A DNA stretch of 15,945 bases from contig DDTZ01000159.1 of the NCBI GenBank assembly GCA_002344565.1, positions 1 to 15,945 of the forward strand, read 5' to 3'. Below, piece by piece: positions 1 through 9,700 of this stretch. Source of the DNA: Bdellovibrionaceae bacterium UBA2351. GTDB lineage: Bacteria; Bdellovibrionota; Bdellovibrionia; Bdellovibrionales; Bdellovibrionaceae. The notes under the pieces are model-generated. The model saw only the letters and a program-made list of their open reading frames with translations. It did not search any database and was not told the DNA's origin. The first letter of the stretch is position 1. Each line of letters begins with the position of its first letter. The position numbers were made by a program, and so were the translations under genes.

Positions 1-155
1 CTACCTTTTTTAGACTTTTTATAGAGACCAAATAACTAGACCTACACGTGATTTCAAGTAGATACCGACGCTCCGTTAAAATTGACATTTTACTGGTTCA
101 CGAGTTGCCTATCTTTTATCCGCGAGGTAAAAAATAATGTCACATTTTCTTTTAG

Positions 156-161
156 AAAAGG
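156..161 (+). promoter_or_regulatory. Candidate ribosome binding site deciding the kinase start
   Basis: AAAAGG lies 10 nt upstream of TTG 172, whereas the upstream TTG 82 has no purine-rich site before it (CCGTTAAAA). This favours TTG 172 as the kinase start. The spacing is at the long end and the match is partial, so the evidence is modest. The TTG at 82 is also part of a TTGACA hexamer (82-87), but no well-spaced -10 box follows it. Confidence 0.35.
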
Positions 162-171
162 TTGGTGTTTT

Positions 172-2688
172 TTGGAAAGCACGGGCGATTCTACTTTTTC
201 AACCACACACACAGTCCCTTCAGGAACAGGATTTGTGCGCGAAAATTTTTATGAACTTGCCGAATCGATTCCTAGCTTCGTGTGGACCACCGACGCTCAA
301 GGAAACATAGAGTATTTCAATCGTGAATATCGCTTATATCTAGGAATGGACGTGAGCCAAAACATTATGAAGTTTTGGTCTCAAGCTATTCATGAAAATG
401 ATCGTGCGGAATCCTATGCACTCTGGACAAAATGCCTTATTGCTGAGGAAATATTCGAAAAAGAATATCGTCTGCAATCCAGCGACGGAACATACTGTTG
501 GTTTCTCAGTCGTCTGATCCCTATTCGAAATAGCGCAAATCAAGTCTACCGTTGGATTGGCACGGCGACTAACATTGAAAAGCAAAAGAAAATTCTATTT
601 GATCTACAAAATTCGAAACACCGCCTAGAAACTATTTTAGAAGGTATTACGGATGGTGTAACTGCGTTTGATCGCGATGGCAATTTTATCTATGCAAATT
701 CCATTGGTGCGCAAATGTGCGGATTTAAAACCGTCGCTGAAATGTTAGCAACCCCGACCGAAAATATCATGCACCGCTATTTAATCTTAGATGAGCATGG
801 GCAAACCTTCCCAATCGAAAAACTACCCGGTCGCCTGGCCCTCAAAGGAGTTAAAAATCCGCCCGAGGCAGTCGTGCAAATAGAAATGAAGGACACAGGC
901 AAACGCCGCTGGGCAATCATTAGCGCAGCACCCGTACTGGATGACAATGGCGAAGTTCTGTATGCCGTTTCTATATTCCGCGACTTCACTATTCACAAAG
1001 AAAATGAGAATTCACTTAAGAGTCGCGAATCTGCTTTTCGACTGATTGCGGAAACAGGTATCATTCTTAATTCATCGTTGGATTACTTAACAACGTTACA
1101 AAAATTATGTGAATTAATTGTTCCCCTACTTGCCGACTGGTGCACAATTGATGTGATTTCTGATCCAGAAAATCCTAAAACAATAAATTGGCACTGGAAT
1201 CCAGCGAAACGAAAATGGGCTGAGGAATACCAAAAAAAGTATCGTCCCGATTGGCGATCTTCAGCCAGCACCATGCGAGTCATAAGCACCGGAAAATCCG
1301 AGTTGCATGAGTCGATTTCTAGTGAACTACTTGAAGCCACCATTTCAGACCCAGGGCAGCTAAAAGAAATTAAAAAAATTGGAATGAGTTCTGTTATGTT
1401 TGTTCCAATTCTTGCCAATAATAAAGTACTCGGAGCCATTACGTTTGTGGCATCTGAATCTAAACGAAAATTTTCCTCATTTGATTTAACTTTAGCAGAA
1501 GATGTTGGACGCCGTGCCGGTTTAGCGATTGACCAGTCGTTACTTTATGAAAGTGAACGTCATGCACGAGAACAAGCAGAAAATGCGAACAATTCTAAAT
1601 CGACGTTCTTGGCTAATATGTCTCATGAGATTCGTACTCCATTAAATGCGTTAATTGGTTTTAATGAGCTTCTACGTTCTGATTCTTTAAACAAAGAAGA
1701 ACGCGCCGAATACCACAACATTATTCAACGAAATGGCGAGCTCTTATTGCATCTTATTGACGATATTTTGGATTTATCCAAAGTCGAAGCTGGGCATTTA
1801 GCCCTGGAAACAGTCTCTGTCTCGCTTTCTGAGTTACTAGATGAGATTAAGTCATTCAAAACCGCACGCGCGTCTGCCAAAGGACTTAAATTCCTAATGG
1901 ATGTGGCATCCGATGTGCCAAATGAATTTGTAACAGATCCGCTTCGCTTAAAACAGATTTTAAATAACATCATCGGCAATGCCATCAAGTTTACCTCCAA
2001 CGGTTTTGTTAAGGTTAACGTTTACTCTGATAAAAATCGAAACAAACTCGTTTTCAAGGTCGCTGACAGCGGCATCGGAATCCTGCCTAAAGATCGTGAG
2101 AAATTATTCCAACCATTTAGCCAAGCTGATGCATCTGTCACCAGAAAGTATGGCGGAACTGGCTTGGGTTTAATTTTATCAAAGAGACTAGCTCAACGTT
2201 TAGGCGGTGACCTTATCCTAGAAGATGCCAAGGACAATGAAGGAGCAACGTTTACGATTGAAATCGCTTCTGACCTTAAAGCAAATTCCGTTGTTGAAAA
2301 AATTAATGTGCTACCGGAAAAGTCAGTTAAAGGCCTAAGAATATTAGTTGTGGATGATTCTATCGACAATCAAGTACTCATCGAACACATGTTGAAATCT
2401 CGTGGCGCCACAATTGAGACGGCCGACAATGGCCAGATCGGAATGAACAAGGCACTCGAAAAAGAATACGATATTGTGCTAATGGACGTTCAAATGCCTG
2501 TGCTAGATGGTCACTCCGCAACCCGCCTTTTACGCGAAAAAGGTTATTCGCGCCCAATTATTGGCCTTACGGCCCATGCCATGCAAGACGATCGACGTCG
2601 CTGCTTAGAGGCCGGCTGTTCAGACTATTTAACTAAACCTATCCGAACAGATAGGTTGATTCAAACGATCAGTCGTCATATCACTTAG
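172..2688 (+). CDS. Hybrid sensor histidine kinase (PAS-PAS-GAF-HisKA-HATPase-REC)
   Basis: Cytosolic hybrid histidine kinase: it senses a signal, autophosphorylates on His and passes the phosphate to its own receiver domain. Numbered from TTG 172 (838 aa), domains in order are PAS at about 26-140 (ends in a PAC-like YRWIGTATNIEKQKK), PAS at about 148-275, GAF at about 300-470, HisKA with the H-box SHEIRTPLN (His485), HATPase_c at about 585-705 (N-box NNIIGNAIKF, G1 DSGIGI, G2 GGTGLGL) and a C-terminal REC domain from about 719 (acidic VVDD, acceptor Asp772 in LMDVQMP, Lys in LTKP). I see no membrane segment or signal peptide, so the ligand is probably intracellular. The open frame continues up to TTG 82. 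I prefer TTG 172 because AAAAGG lies 10 nt before it and the extra 30 residues (aromatic-rich, outside any domain) look non-coding. The stop is 5 nt before the CDF gene, so the two are probably co-transcribed. The signal and downstream partner are unknown. Function class is very secure; the start is uncertain. Confidence 0.93.
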   Translation: MESTGDSTFSTTHTVPSGTGFVRENFYELAESIPSFVWTTDAQGNIEYFNREYRLYLGMDVSQNIMKFWSQAIHENDRAESYALWTKCLIAEEIFEKEYRLQSSDGTYCWFLSRLIPIRNSANQVYRWIGTATNIEKQKKILFDLQNSKHRLETILEGITDGVTAFDRDGNFIYANSIGAQMCGFKTVAEMLATPTENIMHRYLILDEHGQTFPIEKLPGRLALKGVKNPPEAVVQIEMKDTGKRRWAIISAAPVLDDNGEVLYAVSIFRDFTIHKENENSLKSRESAFRLIAETGIILNSSLDYLTTLQKLCELIVPLLADWCTIDVISDPENPKTINWHWNPAKRKWAEEYQKKYRPDWRSSASTMRVISTGKSELHESISSELLEATISDPGQLKEIKKIGMSSVMFVPILANNKVLGAITFVASESKRKFSSFDLTLAEDVGRRAGLAIDQSLLYESERHAREQAENANNSKSTFLANMSHEIRTPLNALIGFNELLRSDSLNKEERAEYHNIIQRNGELLLHLIDDILDLSKVEAGHLALETVSVSLSELLDEIKSFKTARASAKGLKFLMDVASDVPNEFVTDPLRLKQILNNIIGNAIKFTSNGFVKVNVYSDKNRNKLVFKVADSGIGILPKDREKLFQPFSQADASVTRKYGGTGLGLILSKRLAQRLGGDLILEDAKDNEGATFTIEIASDLKANSVVEKINVLPEKSVKGLRILVVDDSIDNQVLIEHMLKSRGATIETADNGQIGMNKALEKEYDIVLMDVQMPVLDGHSATRLLREKGYSRPIIGLTAHAMQDDRRRCLEAGCSDYLTKPIRTDRLIQTISRHIT

Positions 2689-2693
2689 TAAAT

Positions 2694-3599
2694 ATGGGTA
2701 AAAATCATTCACATCATCACCACGGCCACAATCACGGTTCAAGCTCTTCACGCATGGGAGTGGCGTTTTTTCTAAATCTTTTGTTCGCTATTATTGAACT
2801 TGTAGGTGGTCTCTATACTAACAGCTTAGCGATCCTCTCGGATGCGTTTCATGACCTGGGCGATGCCTTAGCTATCGCGCTCGCTTGGTTTTTAGAAAAG
2901 AAGTCAAAAAAAGGGACCACTCTGGAATTTTCCTATGGATACCGTCGTTTCAGCGTACTTGGTGCATTGATCACCGGCTTGATTCTAATGGGAGGGTCGG
3001 GAGTCATTTTAGCGAAAGCGATTCCGCGATTGTTTAACCCTGAAGATACTAATGTCGAAGGTATGCTATTATTGTCAATTTTGGGAATATCTGTAAATGG
3101 TTTTGCGGCTTTTCGTATGTCTAAAGGTACTTCGTTAAATGAAAAAATGATTCTTTGGCATTTACTTGAAGACGTCATGGGTTGGGTTGCTATCTTTGTG
3201 GGCTCCATAGTCATGATGTTTTACAAACTGCCTATTCTGGATCCTATCATGGCAATCGGTATTGCCGTCTGGGTTTTATGGAATGTCTTTAAAAATATCA
3301 AGACGACATTGAACGTATTCTTGCAAGCCATTCCAGCCGGAGTGACTATTTCAAGCGTAACAGAAACAATCAAAAAGGTGGCGCTAGTCAAAAGCGTGCA
3401 CCATCTACATCTGTGGTCGATGGATGGTGATCACCACATTCTAACGACCCACCTGGTAGTCGAAGACAGCACTACTAAAGATCAAGTTCATCAAATGAAA
3501 ATATATTTAAAAAAACTATTGCTGACTGAATTTCATATTACGGAAGCCACCATTGAAGTGGAGTGGCCGAATCAATCGTGCACGGATCCAAATCACTAA
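2694..3599 (+). CDS. CDF-family (CzcD/ZitB-like) zinc/divalent cation efflux transporter
   Basis: Inner-membrane cation diffusion facilitator (301 aa, normal family length) that exports Zn2+ or related divalent metals by exchange with protons. The N terminus is histidine-rich (residues 5-14, HSHHHHGHNH), as in CzcD/ZitB/ZnT proteins. About six membrane helices follow. The transport site shows the HD-HD pattern typical of zinc-selecting members: D50 and H53/D57 in TM2 (SDAFHDLGD) and H156/D160 in TM5 (HLLED). The cytoplasmic C-terminal domain (about 215-291) contains HHLHLWSMDGDHH, a typical metal-binding dimerisation region. ATG 2694 begins 5 nt after the kinase stop with no clear Shine-Dalgarno, so translational coupling to the kinase is likely. 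Transcription should end at the hairpin at 3603-3634. The family call is very secure; metal specificity (Zn versus Co/Cd) is inferred. Confidence 0.95.
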   Translation: MGKNHSHHHHGHNHGSSSSRMGVAFFLNLLFAIIELVGGLYTNSLAILSDAFHDLGDALAIALAWFLEKKSKKGTTLEFSYGYRRFSVLGALITGLILMGGSGVILAKAIPRLFNPEDTNVEGMLLLSILGISVNGFAAFRMSKGTSLNEKMILWHLLEDVMGWVAIFVGSIVMMFYKLPILDPIMAIGIAVWVLWNVFKNIKTTLNVFLQAIPAGVTISSVTETIKKVALVKSVHHLHLWSMDGDHHILTTHLVVEDSTTKDQVHQMKIYLKKLLLTEFHITEATIEVEWPNQSCTDPNH

Positions 3600-3602
3600 A
3601 AA

Positions 3603-3634
3603 AAAGCTCCAGAATATTTCTATTCTGGAGCTTT
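3603..3634. terminator. Bidirectional intrinsic terminator between convergent genes
   Basis: A perfect 14-bp inverted repeat (AAAGCTCCAGAATA / TATTCTGGAGCTTT) with a TTTC loop lies 3 nt past the CDF stop and 23 nt past the end of the M13 peptidase gene. Eight A residues (3598-3605) flank its left side. Read from the minus strand this is a stem followed by a run of U, so it is a strong intrinsic terminator for the peptidase gene. On the plus strand the tail (TTTCAAATTT) is weaker but probably also works for the kinase-CDF unit. Confidence 0.9.
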
Positions 3635-3657
3635 CAAATTTAATCTAACTTTATAGT

Positions 3658-5673
3658 TTACCAAATTACGATGCGATCTTTATCAGAAAGGACCATCGGT
3701 TGACCCGATTTACAGTCGAAGGCTTCTTGGAAACCTGGTTGATGCTTAACTTGTTCGTTAATACGAGCCCAGCCCAAAGCATGCGGATCCGTTTTTAACT
3801 GCTTTTCCTTATAACCATCGCGTTTTACTTCACACCATGTGCGTGCGTAGGATACGAAGAACTTTTGCTTATTTTCTTTAGTTCCTTGATTGTCCTTAAA
3901 CGCCGCCTTGTATGCGAAGCTCAAACCTACAAGGTCTGCTACGTTTTCGCCTAGAGTTAGTTTTCCATTGTGTCCAGCTTTATCAAACTGTTCCACCATA
4001 CGAGCACCACGCTTTTGAAACTCAGCAAGATCGTTCATTGACATCCACACACGTAAAGTACCTTTGTCGTCATAACGCGAGCCTTGATCATCAATACCGT
4101 GACCCAGTTCGTGTCCCATTACCGCGCCCACAGCACCTAAATTCTCTTCTAGTGTATTTTTGTCATCGAAGAATGGATATTGCAAAATTCCCATTGGCAT
4201 TACGAATTTGTTTTCGCTTGGCGAGAAGTAGGCATTTACAGTTAATGGACCCATACCCCATGCGTCTTTATTAACCGGCTCTTTCATTTCTTTGATCGTT
4301 TTCTTGATCAACGCGACTCTTAATTTCTGAGCATTTTTAATCGGCTCGGTAGCAGAGTATTTTTGGATTGGATTGAAGTTCCACTCACGATCAGTTTGGG
4401 GTGCAACAACCTGCAATCGACATGTCGTAATTTTCTTTTTAGCTGTCTCTTTAGCTTCAGCAGATAGCCATGTACTTTTGTTAATTCCATCTAATATCGA
4501 ACTACGAATTTTTTCTGAAATTTCCACTACTTTTTGTTTAGGGAAGTTAGGAAATAATCTTTGCATTAAAACTTCATCTACTTCTTTTTCGAATTCGTTC
4601 ATCATTCTTAGCGTACAACGCTCTTGACGAACGGGACGAGTTTCAGGACCACCCAAATGCTTCTTGTTAAATGCAAATTTTTTAGCAAAGAACTCAGGGT
4701 AACCATCATCCATTAAGCCAGAAGCCGTTCTATATAAATAGATATCCTTAAGAGTCTCTAGATTTCTTTCAGTTAAGTATTCATTATAGAACTTAAATCC
4801 TTCAGGAATATTTACGCGAACATTTAGCTTTTTAGGCACGTGCTTGAAATAAACGTCTGCACCGACATTAGGGAACTCTTTTAAGAACTGCGCTTGAGGC
4901 ATATCACGTTTTTCGCCCCAACGCTGGCGACGTTCTGCTGCTTTCGGATAACGCTGAACAAATTCAGTTTCTAAATTGTACATATTTTCAATACGTACTT
5001 TCATTTCTTCAGCCGTCATCGTTGGATAAACGATCTTGAAAAATTCTGTCATAACAGCTTTGTAGTCCGCAACGAGTTCCGGTTTTTCGTAATATCCATG
5101 ATCCGGTAAGCCCATGAAACTTACGGCCATATAAGCATCGTACACATCTGAATTATCAGAATTTGCAGAGCTATCAAATACGATCAAATTAGATTTACCC
5201 GCAAAGAAATTATCAGAGTCCAACTTTAGGAAGTCTTTTACTGTCTTAACCTTTGCAACCGCTTTAACTCGTTCTGCTACTGCCGATTTTTCTTCTTTCG
5301 CGCCGGCGCTTTCGTTCATACAGGCCATGTAAAAGTTTTTTATTTGCATCGCACGCGGAGTTAGTTTCTTTTCTTTATCGATATTCGAAAAGAATTCTTT
5401 CTTTTTATTCAAAATTCTTTCAAATGAATCGCTAAAAGAAAATGTGTGTGAACTACGATCTGGACGAAGTTCAAATGAGTTTTCAACATCACTGCAAACG
5501 TAATCGTGAAAATTCTCACACGCCGAAACCGTCGAGCTCAATGGAAATGTCCGTCTTTCTGGAATTTCACTTGATTTTTTGCTCATTGGTAGCGCCTTAG
5601 TATCCGTATTTTGGTGAGCTTGTGCAGTAGTAAATGCAAAAGCAGATAGACCAGCTAACAAAAGTGCTTTCAT
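3658..5673 (-). CDS. Secreted M13-family zinc metallopeptidase (neprilysin/PepO-like)
   Basis: Zinc endopeptidase of the M13 family, which cuts peptides and small proteins. At 671 aa it has the normal family length. A signal peptide is visible (residues 1-19, cleavage after AQA, no lipobox Cys), so the product should be periplasmic or secreted. Catalytic parts are all present: NAYFSPSEN (480-488, substrate-backbone binding), HELGH zinc motif (H521, E522, H525), ENVAD (E576 third zinc ligand, D580), and H631 with R637 near the C terminus, where the family has its transition-state His and Arg. The N-terminal CENFHDYVC (C52, C60), further Cys at 118, 353, 418, 614 and 654, and the terminal aromatic Trp also fit M13. 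The start is supported by a strong Shine-Dalgarno AGAAGGA (5681-5687) 7 nt upstream. The gene ends at the shared hairpin 3603-3634. A role in nutrient or peptide breakdown is inferred. Confidence 0.96.
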   Translation of the reverse strand: MKALLLAGLSAFAFTTAQAHQNTDTKALPMSKKSSEIPERRTFPLSSTVSACENFHDYVCSDVENSFELRPDRSSHTFSFSDSFERILNKKKEFFSNIDKEKKLTPRAMQIKNFYMACMNESAGAKEEKSAVAERVKAVAKVKTVKDFLKLDSDNFFAGKSNLIVFDSSANSDNSDVYDAYMAVSFMGLPDHGYYEKPELVADYKAVMTEFFKIVYPTMTAEEMKVRIENMYNLETEFVQRYPKAAERRQRWGEKRDMPQAQFLKEFPNVGADVYFKHVPKKLNVRVNIPEGFKFYNEYLTERNLETLKDIYLYRTASGLMDDGYPEFFAKKFAFNKKHLGGPETRPVRQERCTLRMMNEFEKEVDEVLMQRLFPNFPKQKVVEISEKIRSSILDGINKSTWLSAEAKETAKKKITTCRLQVVAPQTDREWNFNPIQKYSATEPIKNAQKLRVALIKKTIKEMKEPVNKDAWGMGPLTVNAYFSPSENKFVMPMGILQYPFFDDKNTLEENLGAVGAVMGHELGHGIDDQGSRYDDKGTLRVWMSMNDLAEFQKRGARMVEQFDKAGHNGKLTLGENVADLVGLSFAYKAAFKDNQGTKENKQKFFVSYARTWCEVKRDGYKEKQLKTDPHALGWARINEQVKHQPGFQEAFDCKSGQPMVLSDKDRIVIW

Positions 5674-5695
5674 ATATTTTTCCTTCTATTTATAG

Positions 5696-5724
5696 ATATT
5701 AGAAAATGATTGATATAATGCTAA
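5696..5724 (-). promoter_or_regulatory. Possible promoter of the M13 peptidase gene
   Basis: Read on the minus strand, TTAGCA (5719-5724) and TAATAT (5696-5701) are separated by 17 nt, each matching 4 of 6 bases of the sigma-70 hexamers. They lie just upstream of the AGAAGGA ribosome site of the M13 gene. The region is AT-rich, so a chance match is possible, and the peptidase could also be read through from the hydrolase gene (72-bp gap, no convincing terminator between them). Confidence 0.3.
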
Positions 5725-5745
5725 GGCGGTCAGAATTTAATGTCA

Positions 5746-6627
5746 TTACATTATATCAGTAATGATATCTCGCAAAAAATGATCACGAAAATTATATGGT
5801 AACGAATAATGTCCTTCACCATCGTATAGTTTGAAACGTACATCGGTCAGCTCTTCCTTCATAAATCGTGACCAGATCGGATGAACAACGTCATCGGCGT
5901 TTCCATGATATAAATAGTATGGAACTTTAATATCCCTAATTTCAAATCCCCAAGGTTCAAGATAGATTCGCATATCAGACAAAAGTCCGTATGGCCCCTT
6001 CATGATCGAAAATTTAAATGTTTCGAACAAAAATGGTCCCATTTCGGGATCATCTAAAACTTTTCTGTCAATTGGGCTAAAACCTTCAAAGTCTGAAATT
6101 AAAATCTGATCAATGCGATCCGCATTTCGATTGTAAAGGCGCTCTACAAAAAATTCTAACGCAGGCCTAGGTAACATTTTATTCATTAGGTATATTTTCT
6201 TTTGAGCTTGGTTTAAAAATGGAAATTTTTTTAACTCCATAGGACCTATTCCATTAATAGATAAAGTCGCTTGAACTCGGTGCCCTAAAAAAAACGAAAC
6301 AGCTGCGGCGTAGGGCCCGCCACCGCTTACACTGAGGACGACGAATTTTTGATGTCCTAGACGAGTCATGAGTTCATCCGCATTTTCGGCATATTTTTTT
6401 AAACTAAAATCTGGCTCATGCTCGGCAATTCCATATCCAGGTCGATCCATGGCAATCATGAAAAAGTCGTGCTCATAGATACTACCTTTTAGCAACATCT
6501 GGCCCTGTTTACCCGTGCCTGGAAAGCCATGAACAAATAAAATCGGTTTTGCTGAGGGGTTACCATACGTATAATAGTGAATTTTTTTGTTATACTTCGA
6601 AGTGAATGAATGAGCCTGCATTTCCAT
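5746..6627 (-). CDS. Alpha/beta-fold hydrolase
   Basis: Soluble alpha/beta hydrolase of 293 aa from the chosen start. Visible features are the oxyanion-hole HGFPGTG (33-39), a nucleophile elbow SVSGG (Ser101), the acid in the loop HGNADDVVHP (Asp245 or Asp246) and the catalytic His273 in DGEGHYS, so the triad is complete. MDRPGYG after the second strand is typical of the epoxide hydrolase/haloalkane dehalogenase/esterase branch, but the substrate cannot be told. No signal peptide is seen. The frame stays open to 6774, but the extra 49 residues run antisense into the RND gene and resemble nothing. I chose ATG 6627, just before the conserved fold; ATG 6621 is an alternative. No strong Shine-Dalgarno precedes either. 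It lies upstream of and co-oriented with the M13 gene, and divergent from the RND gene. Confidence 0.88.
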   Translation of the reverse strand: MEMQAHSFTSKYNKKIHYYTYGNPSAKPILFVHGFPGTGKQGQMLLKGSIYEHDFFMIAMDRPGYGIAEHEPDFSLKKYAENADELMTRLGHQKFVVLSVSGGGPYAAAVSFFLGHRVQATLSINGIGPMELKKFPFLNQAQKKIYLMNKMLPRPALEFFVERLYNRNADRIDQILISDFEGFSPIDRKVLDDPEMGPFLFETFKFSIMKGPYGLLSDMRIYLEPWGFEIRDIKVPYYLYHGNADDVVHPIWSRFMKEELTDVRFKLYDGEGHYSLPYNFRDHFLRDIITDIM

Positions 6628-6662
6628 ATTCGTATGTTTGAATGTAAACTGATAACTTAAAA

Positions 6663-6677
6663 AGTTCAACTTGAACT
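6663..6677. promoter_or_regulatory. 15-bp palindrome, candidate operator
   Basis: AGTTCAA-C-TTGAACT is a perfect inverted repeat (7-bp arms, 1-nt centre) inside the 79-bp gap between the divergent hydrolase and RND genes. Its size and position suit a dimeric repressor controlling one or both genes. No regulator gene is adjacent, and no clear -35/-10 pair could be placed around it, so the role is inferred. Confidence 0.4.
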
Positions 6678-6706
6678 CTGACAAAATATCTCTAACCTTT
6701 AAACTT

Positions 6707-9700
6707 ATGAATCTAATAGATATTTCAATTAAACGCCCCGTATTTGCATGGATCTTGATGAGTGCGCTAATCATATTTGGCGCCGTTGGTTTGAATCGAA
6801 TGGGTGTAAGTCAGCTGCCTGATGTGGATTTTCCCATTTTAGATATTTCAGTTAGTTACGAAGGCGCTGCGCCCGAGCTAATTGAAACAGAAATTCTAGA
6901 CCCAATCGAACAAAGGTTATTGAATGTCGAAGGCATAAAGGAAATGAAGTCTTCTGCTCGCCAAGGAACAGGAAGCGTTCGACTTGAATTTGATATTAAT
7001 AGAAATATTGATGTAGCTTTACAGGAGGTTCAATCGAATCTTTCTCAACTAGTTCTACCTAAAGAAATCGACCCACCCGTCATTAGAAAATCGAATCCGG
7101 AAGAAGACCCCATCATGATGCTTGGGGTGTATTCGGAGGATTCGAAACTGAACATGATTAAGTGGATCGATAATTACTTTCTTGATCAACTCCAATTTAT
7201 ACCCAACATTGGAGAAGTTTCCATTGCCGGCTTCTCTGCCAGGAATTTGCGTGTATGGGTGGATCCAGTTAAACTGCGCAAACATGACTTAACTATTATA
7301 GATGTTCTTGAAGCCATATCTACTCAACATATTGAATCGGCGGCTGGCCAGTATGTTCATATGTCTCAAGAATTGCGGGTCAAATGGCAAGGTGAGCTAT
7401 TGAACGTCGAAGAATTCGGAAATATTCGCATTCTTCGCCGCGGTGGACAGATGGTTCAGCCACAGACTGCGTTGAAAATTAAGGACGTCGCAAAAGTCGA
7501 AGAAGGTCTTAGCGATGTTCGTCGCCTAGCCCGCATCAAAGGCAAAGACGCGATATTTGTCAGTGTAAAAAAACAACGTGGTACAAATGAAGTGACTCTA
7601 GCCGAAACCGTAAGAAAAAAAATAGACACTATGAAGCCAAATTTCCCAGCAGGCTACACCGCTCAAGTCAATATCGACTTCACGCTTCCGACCAAAGCGA
7701 CGGTTCGATCGACCTTGGAAAAATTAGTGTTCGCGGGATCCATCACAATTATTATCTGCTTCTTGTTTTTAGGAAGTATTCAATACGCGGTAAATATTCT
7801 ATTTTCGATTCCCACGTCAATATTGGGTGCATTTATTATTTTATATTTTTCGAAAATGACTTTGAACTTGTTTACACTACTGGCGCTGACGCTTGCAATT
7901 TCCATTGTGGTAGATGATGCCATCATGCTTTTAGAAAATATCGTTCGACATTTCCGTATGGGAAAAAGCCCAGAAGTTGCCTCTTCCGAAGGTTCTAAAG
8001 AAATTTTGCCATCAGCCGTAGCCGCCTCGCTATCCGTAATCGCAATTTTCTTACCTGTTATATTTATGGATGGAATTTGGGGTAAATTCTTCTATCAATT
8101 TGGCGTGACAATGTCCGCGGCAATTTTACTTTCGTTGCTAGAAGCCGTCACTATTACTCCCATGAGAGCGGCAGCCTTCTTGTCATCAAATGCCAAAGTT
8201 TCAAAATTCGAGAAATATGTAGACCACATCTCTGAAAAAGCTGCTCATGGTTATCAGAGAATTTTAGTTTTATGCTTAAAGTTTCCTAAAACAGTCGTCT
8301 TTGTGTCGCTTCTTATCTTCGTAATTTCTTTAAAATTAATTCCGTCAGTTAAGAAAGAGCTTTTACCGCCGCAAGATCAGAACATCATTCTTCTAACAGC
8401 GATGACAACTCCGGGAAGTTCACTAGATTCAACCTATCGAAAGTCACTAGAGATCGAAGAGGTAGTTAATAAACGCGAGGAAATTGCGGGATATATTGTT
8501 AGCGTTGGGCTAGGTGGAATGAGCCCTACCGTTAACAACATCTTCATCCCAATCTATCTAAAACCAAAAGAGCAAAGAAAATTATCTCACCTAAAAATTA
8601 TGGATGAACTACGTGAAAAATTTAAATCCATCAAGGGTGTTCGAATTCAAATGCGTGATATATCTGCCCGCGGGATTACATCGGGCCGATCATTTCCGGT
8701 AGCATTTAATTTGCGCGGTCCTGATTTAATGGTTTTAAAAGAGAAAGCCGAAGTCATCATGAAAAAACTAACAGAGTTTCAATTGGCGCAAGATCTAGAT
8801 ACAGATTTTAAATTAGGATTACCCGAATTGAAAATCGCCCCAAAATCCCAGGGGGAATTATACAACATGGGGTTAACTAAAGAAACGATCAGCCGGACTC
8901 TAGCTGCGTCCGTGGGCGGCGTACGCCAAGGACGTTATACGGCGGATGGAAAACGCTATGATATTCGAGTAAAAATTCCTGATGTCATTATAAACTCCGA
9001 AGACGAGATCGGCTCGTTAGGTGTGCGAAATATTTTTGGAAATATTTTGTCTTTATCAAGCGCAGTAAATATGGAAAAGATCGGCTCAATGCAAACTATC
9101 ACTCGGATTAATCGTCAACGTACGATTTCGGTATTCGGCTCTCTCTTGCCCGGCGCTTCGCAGAGTGACATCTTGAAAAAAGCCCAAGAAATCGCAGAGA
9201 AGGAACTACCAGATGGTTACAGCTTTGCCCTTGAAGGCGCGGCTTCGGGATTAAATGAAGCATTTTCTACGCTAACCTCAGCACTGTTAATCGGCATACT
9301 TGTCGCCTACATGATTTTAGCAATTCAGTTCAACTCATTTATTCATCCCGTAGTTATTTTGATTGCGTTACCATTCAGTATTACGGGCGCCTTTCTCGCT
9401 TTATGGATGGCGGGCGTATCGTTAAATCTATTTAGTTTTATCGGAATTATCGTATTAATGGGAATTGCAAAAAAGAATTCCATCTTATTAGTGGAGTTTA
9501 CGAACCAAATGCGAGAACGCTTTGGAGTCAAAGCCGATTATAACGACAGCAAAGATCGCGAACTTGTGAAGAAATCGCTTCTCGAGGCCTGCCCGATTCG
9601 CTTGCGCCCAATCTTAATGACGTCAGTCGCCACCGTAGCGGCCGCACTGCCTCTGGTTCTTGGAAATGCGATGGGTTCGGAAACGCGCCTACCGATGGGT

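Noticed and set aside
82..115. TTGACA at 82-87 as the -35 box of the kinase promoter
   Set aside because: The only -10-like hexamer (TATCTT, 110-115) is 22 nt away, so no acceptable promoter could be assigned.
82..171. Upstream TTG start of the histidine kinase
   Set aside because: There is no ribosome site before it, and the residues are aromatic-rich without a domain or membrane helix. TTG 172 has a purine-rich site. Not fully excluded.
3912..4627. Open frames antisense to the M13 peptidase
   Set aside because: No recognisable protein features. They are opposite a fully conserved peptidase and are best explained as shadows.
5738..5753. Small hairpin TAATGT-CATT-ACATTA at the hydrolase stop codon as a terminator
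   Set aside because: Six AT pairs only, with no U tract; too weak to call.
6628..6774. N-terminal extension of the alpha/beta hydrolase overlapping the RND gene start
   Set aside because: The 49 extra residues fit no part of the fold and are antisense to the conserved RND N terminus. A Met just before the conserved fold is a better start.
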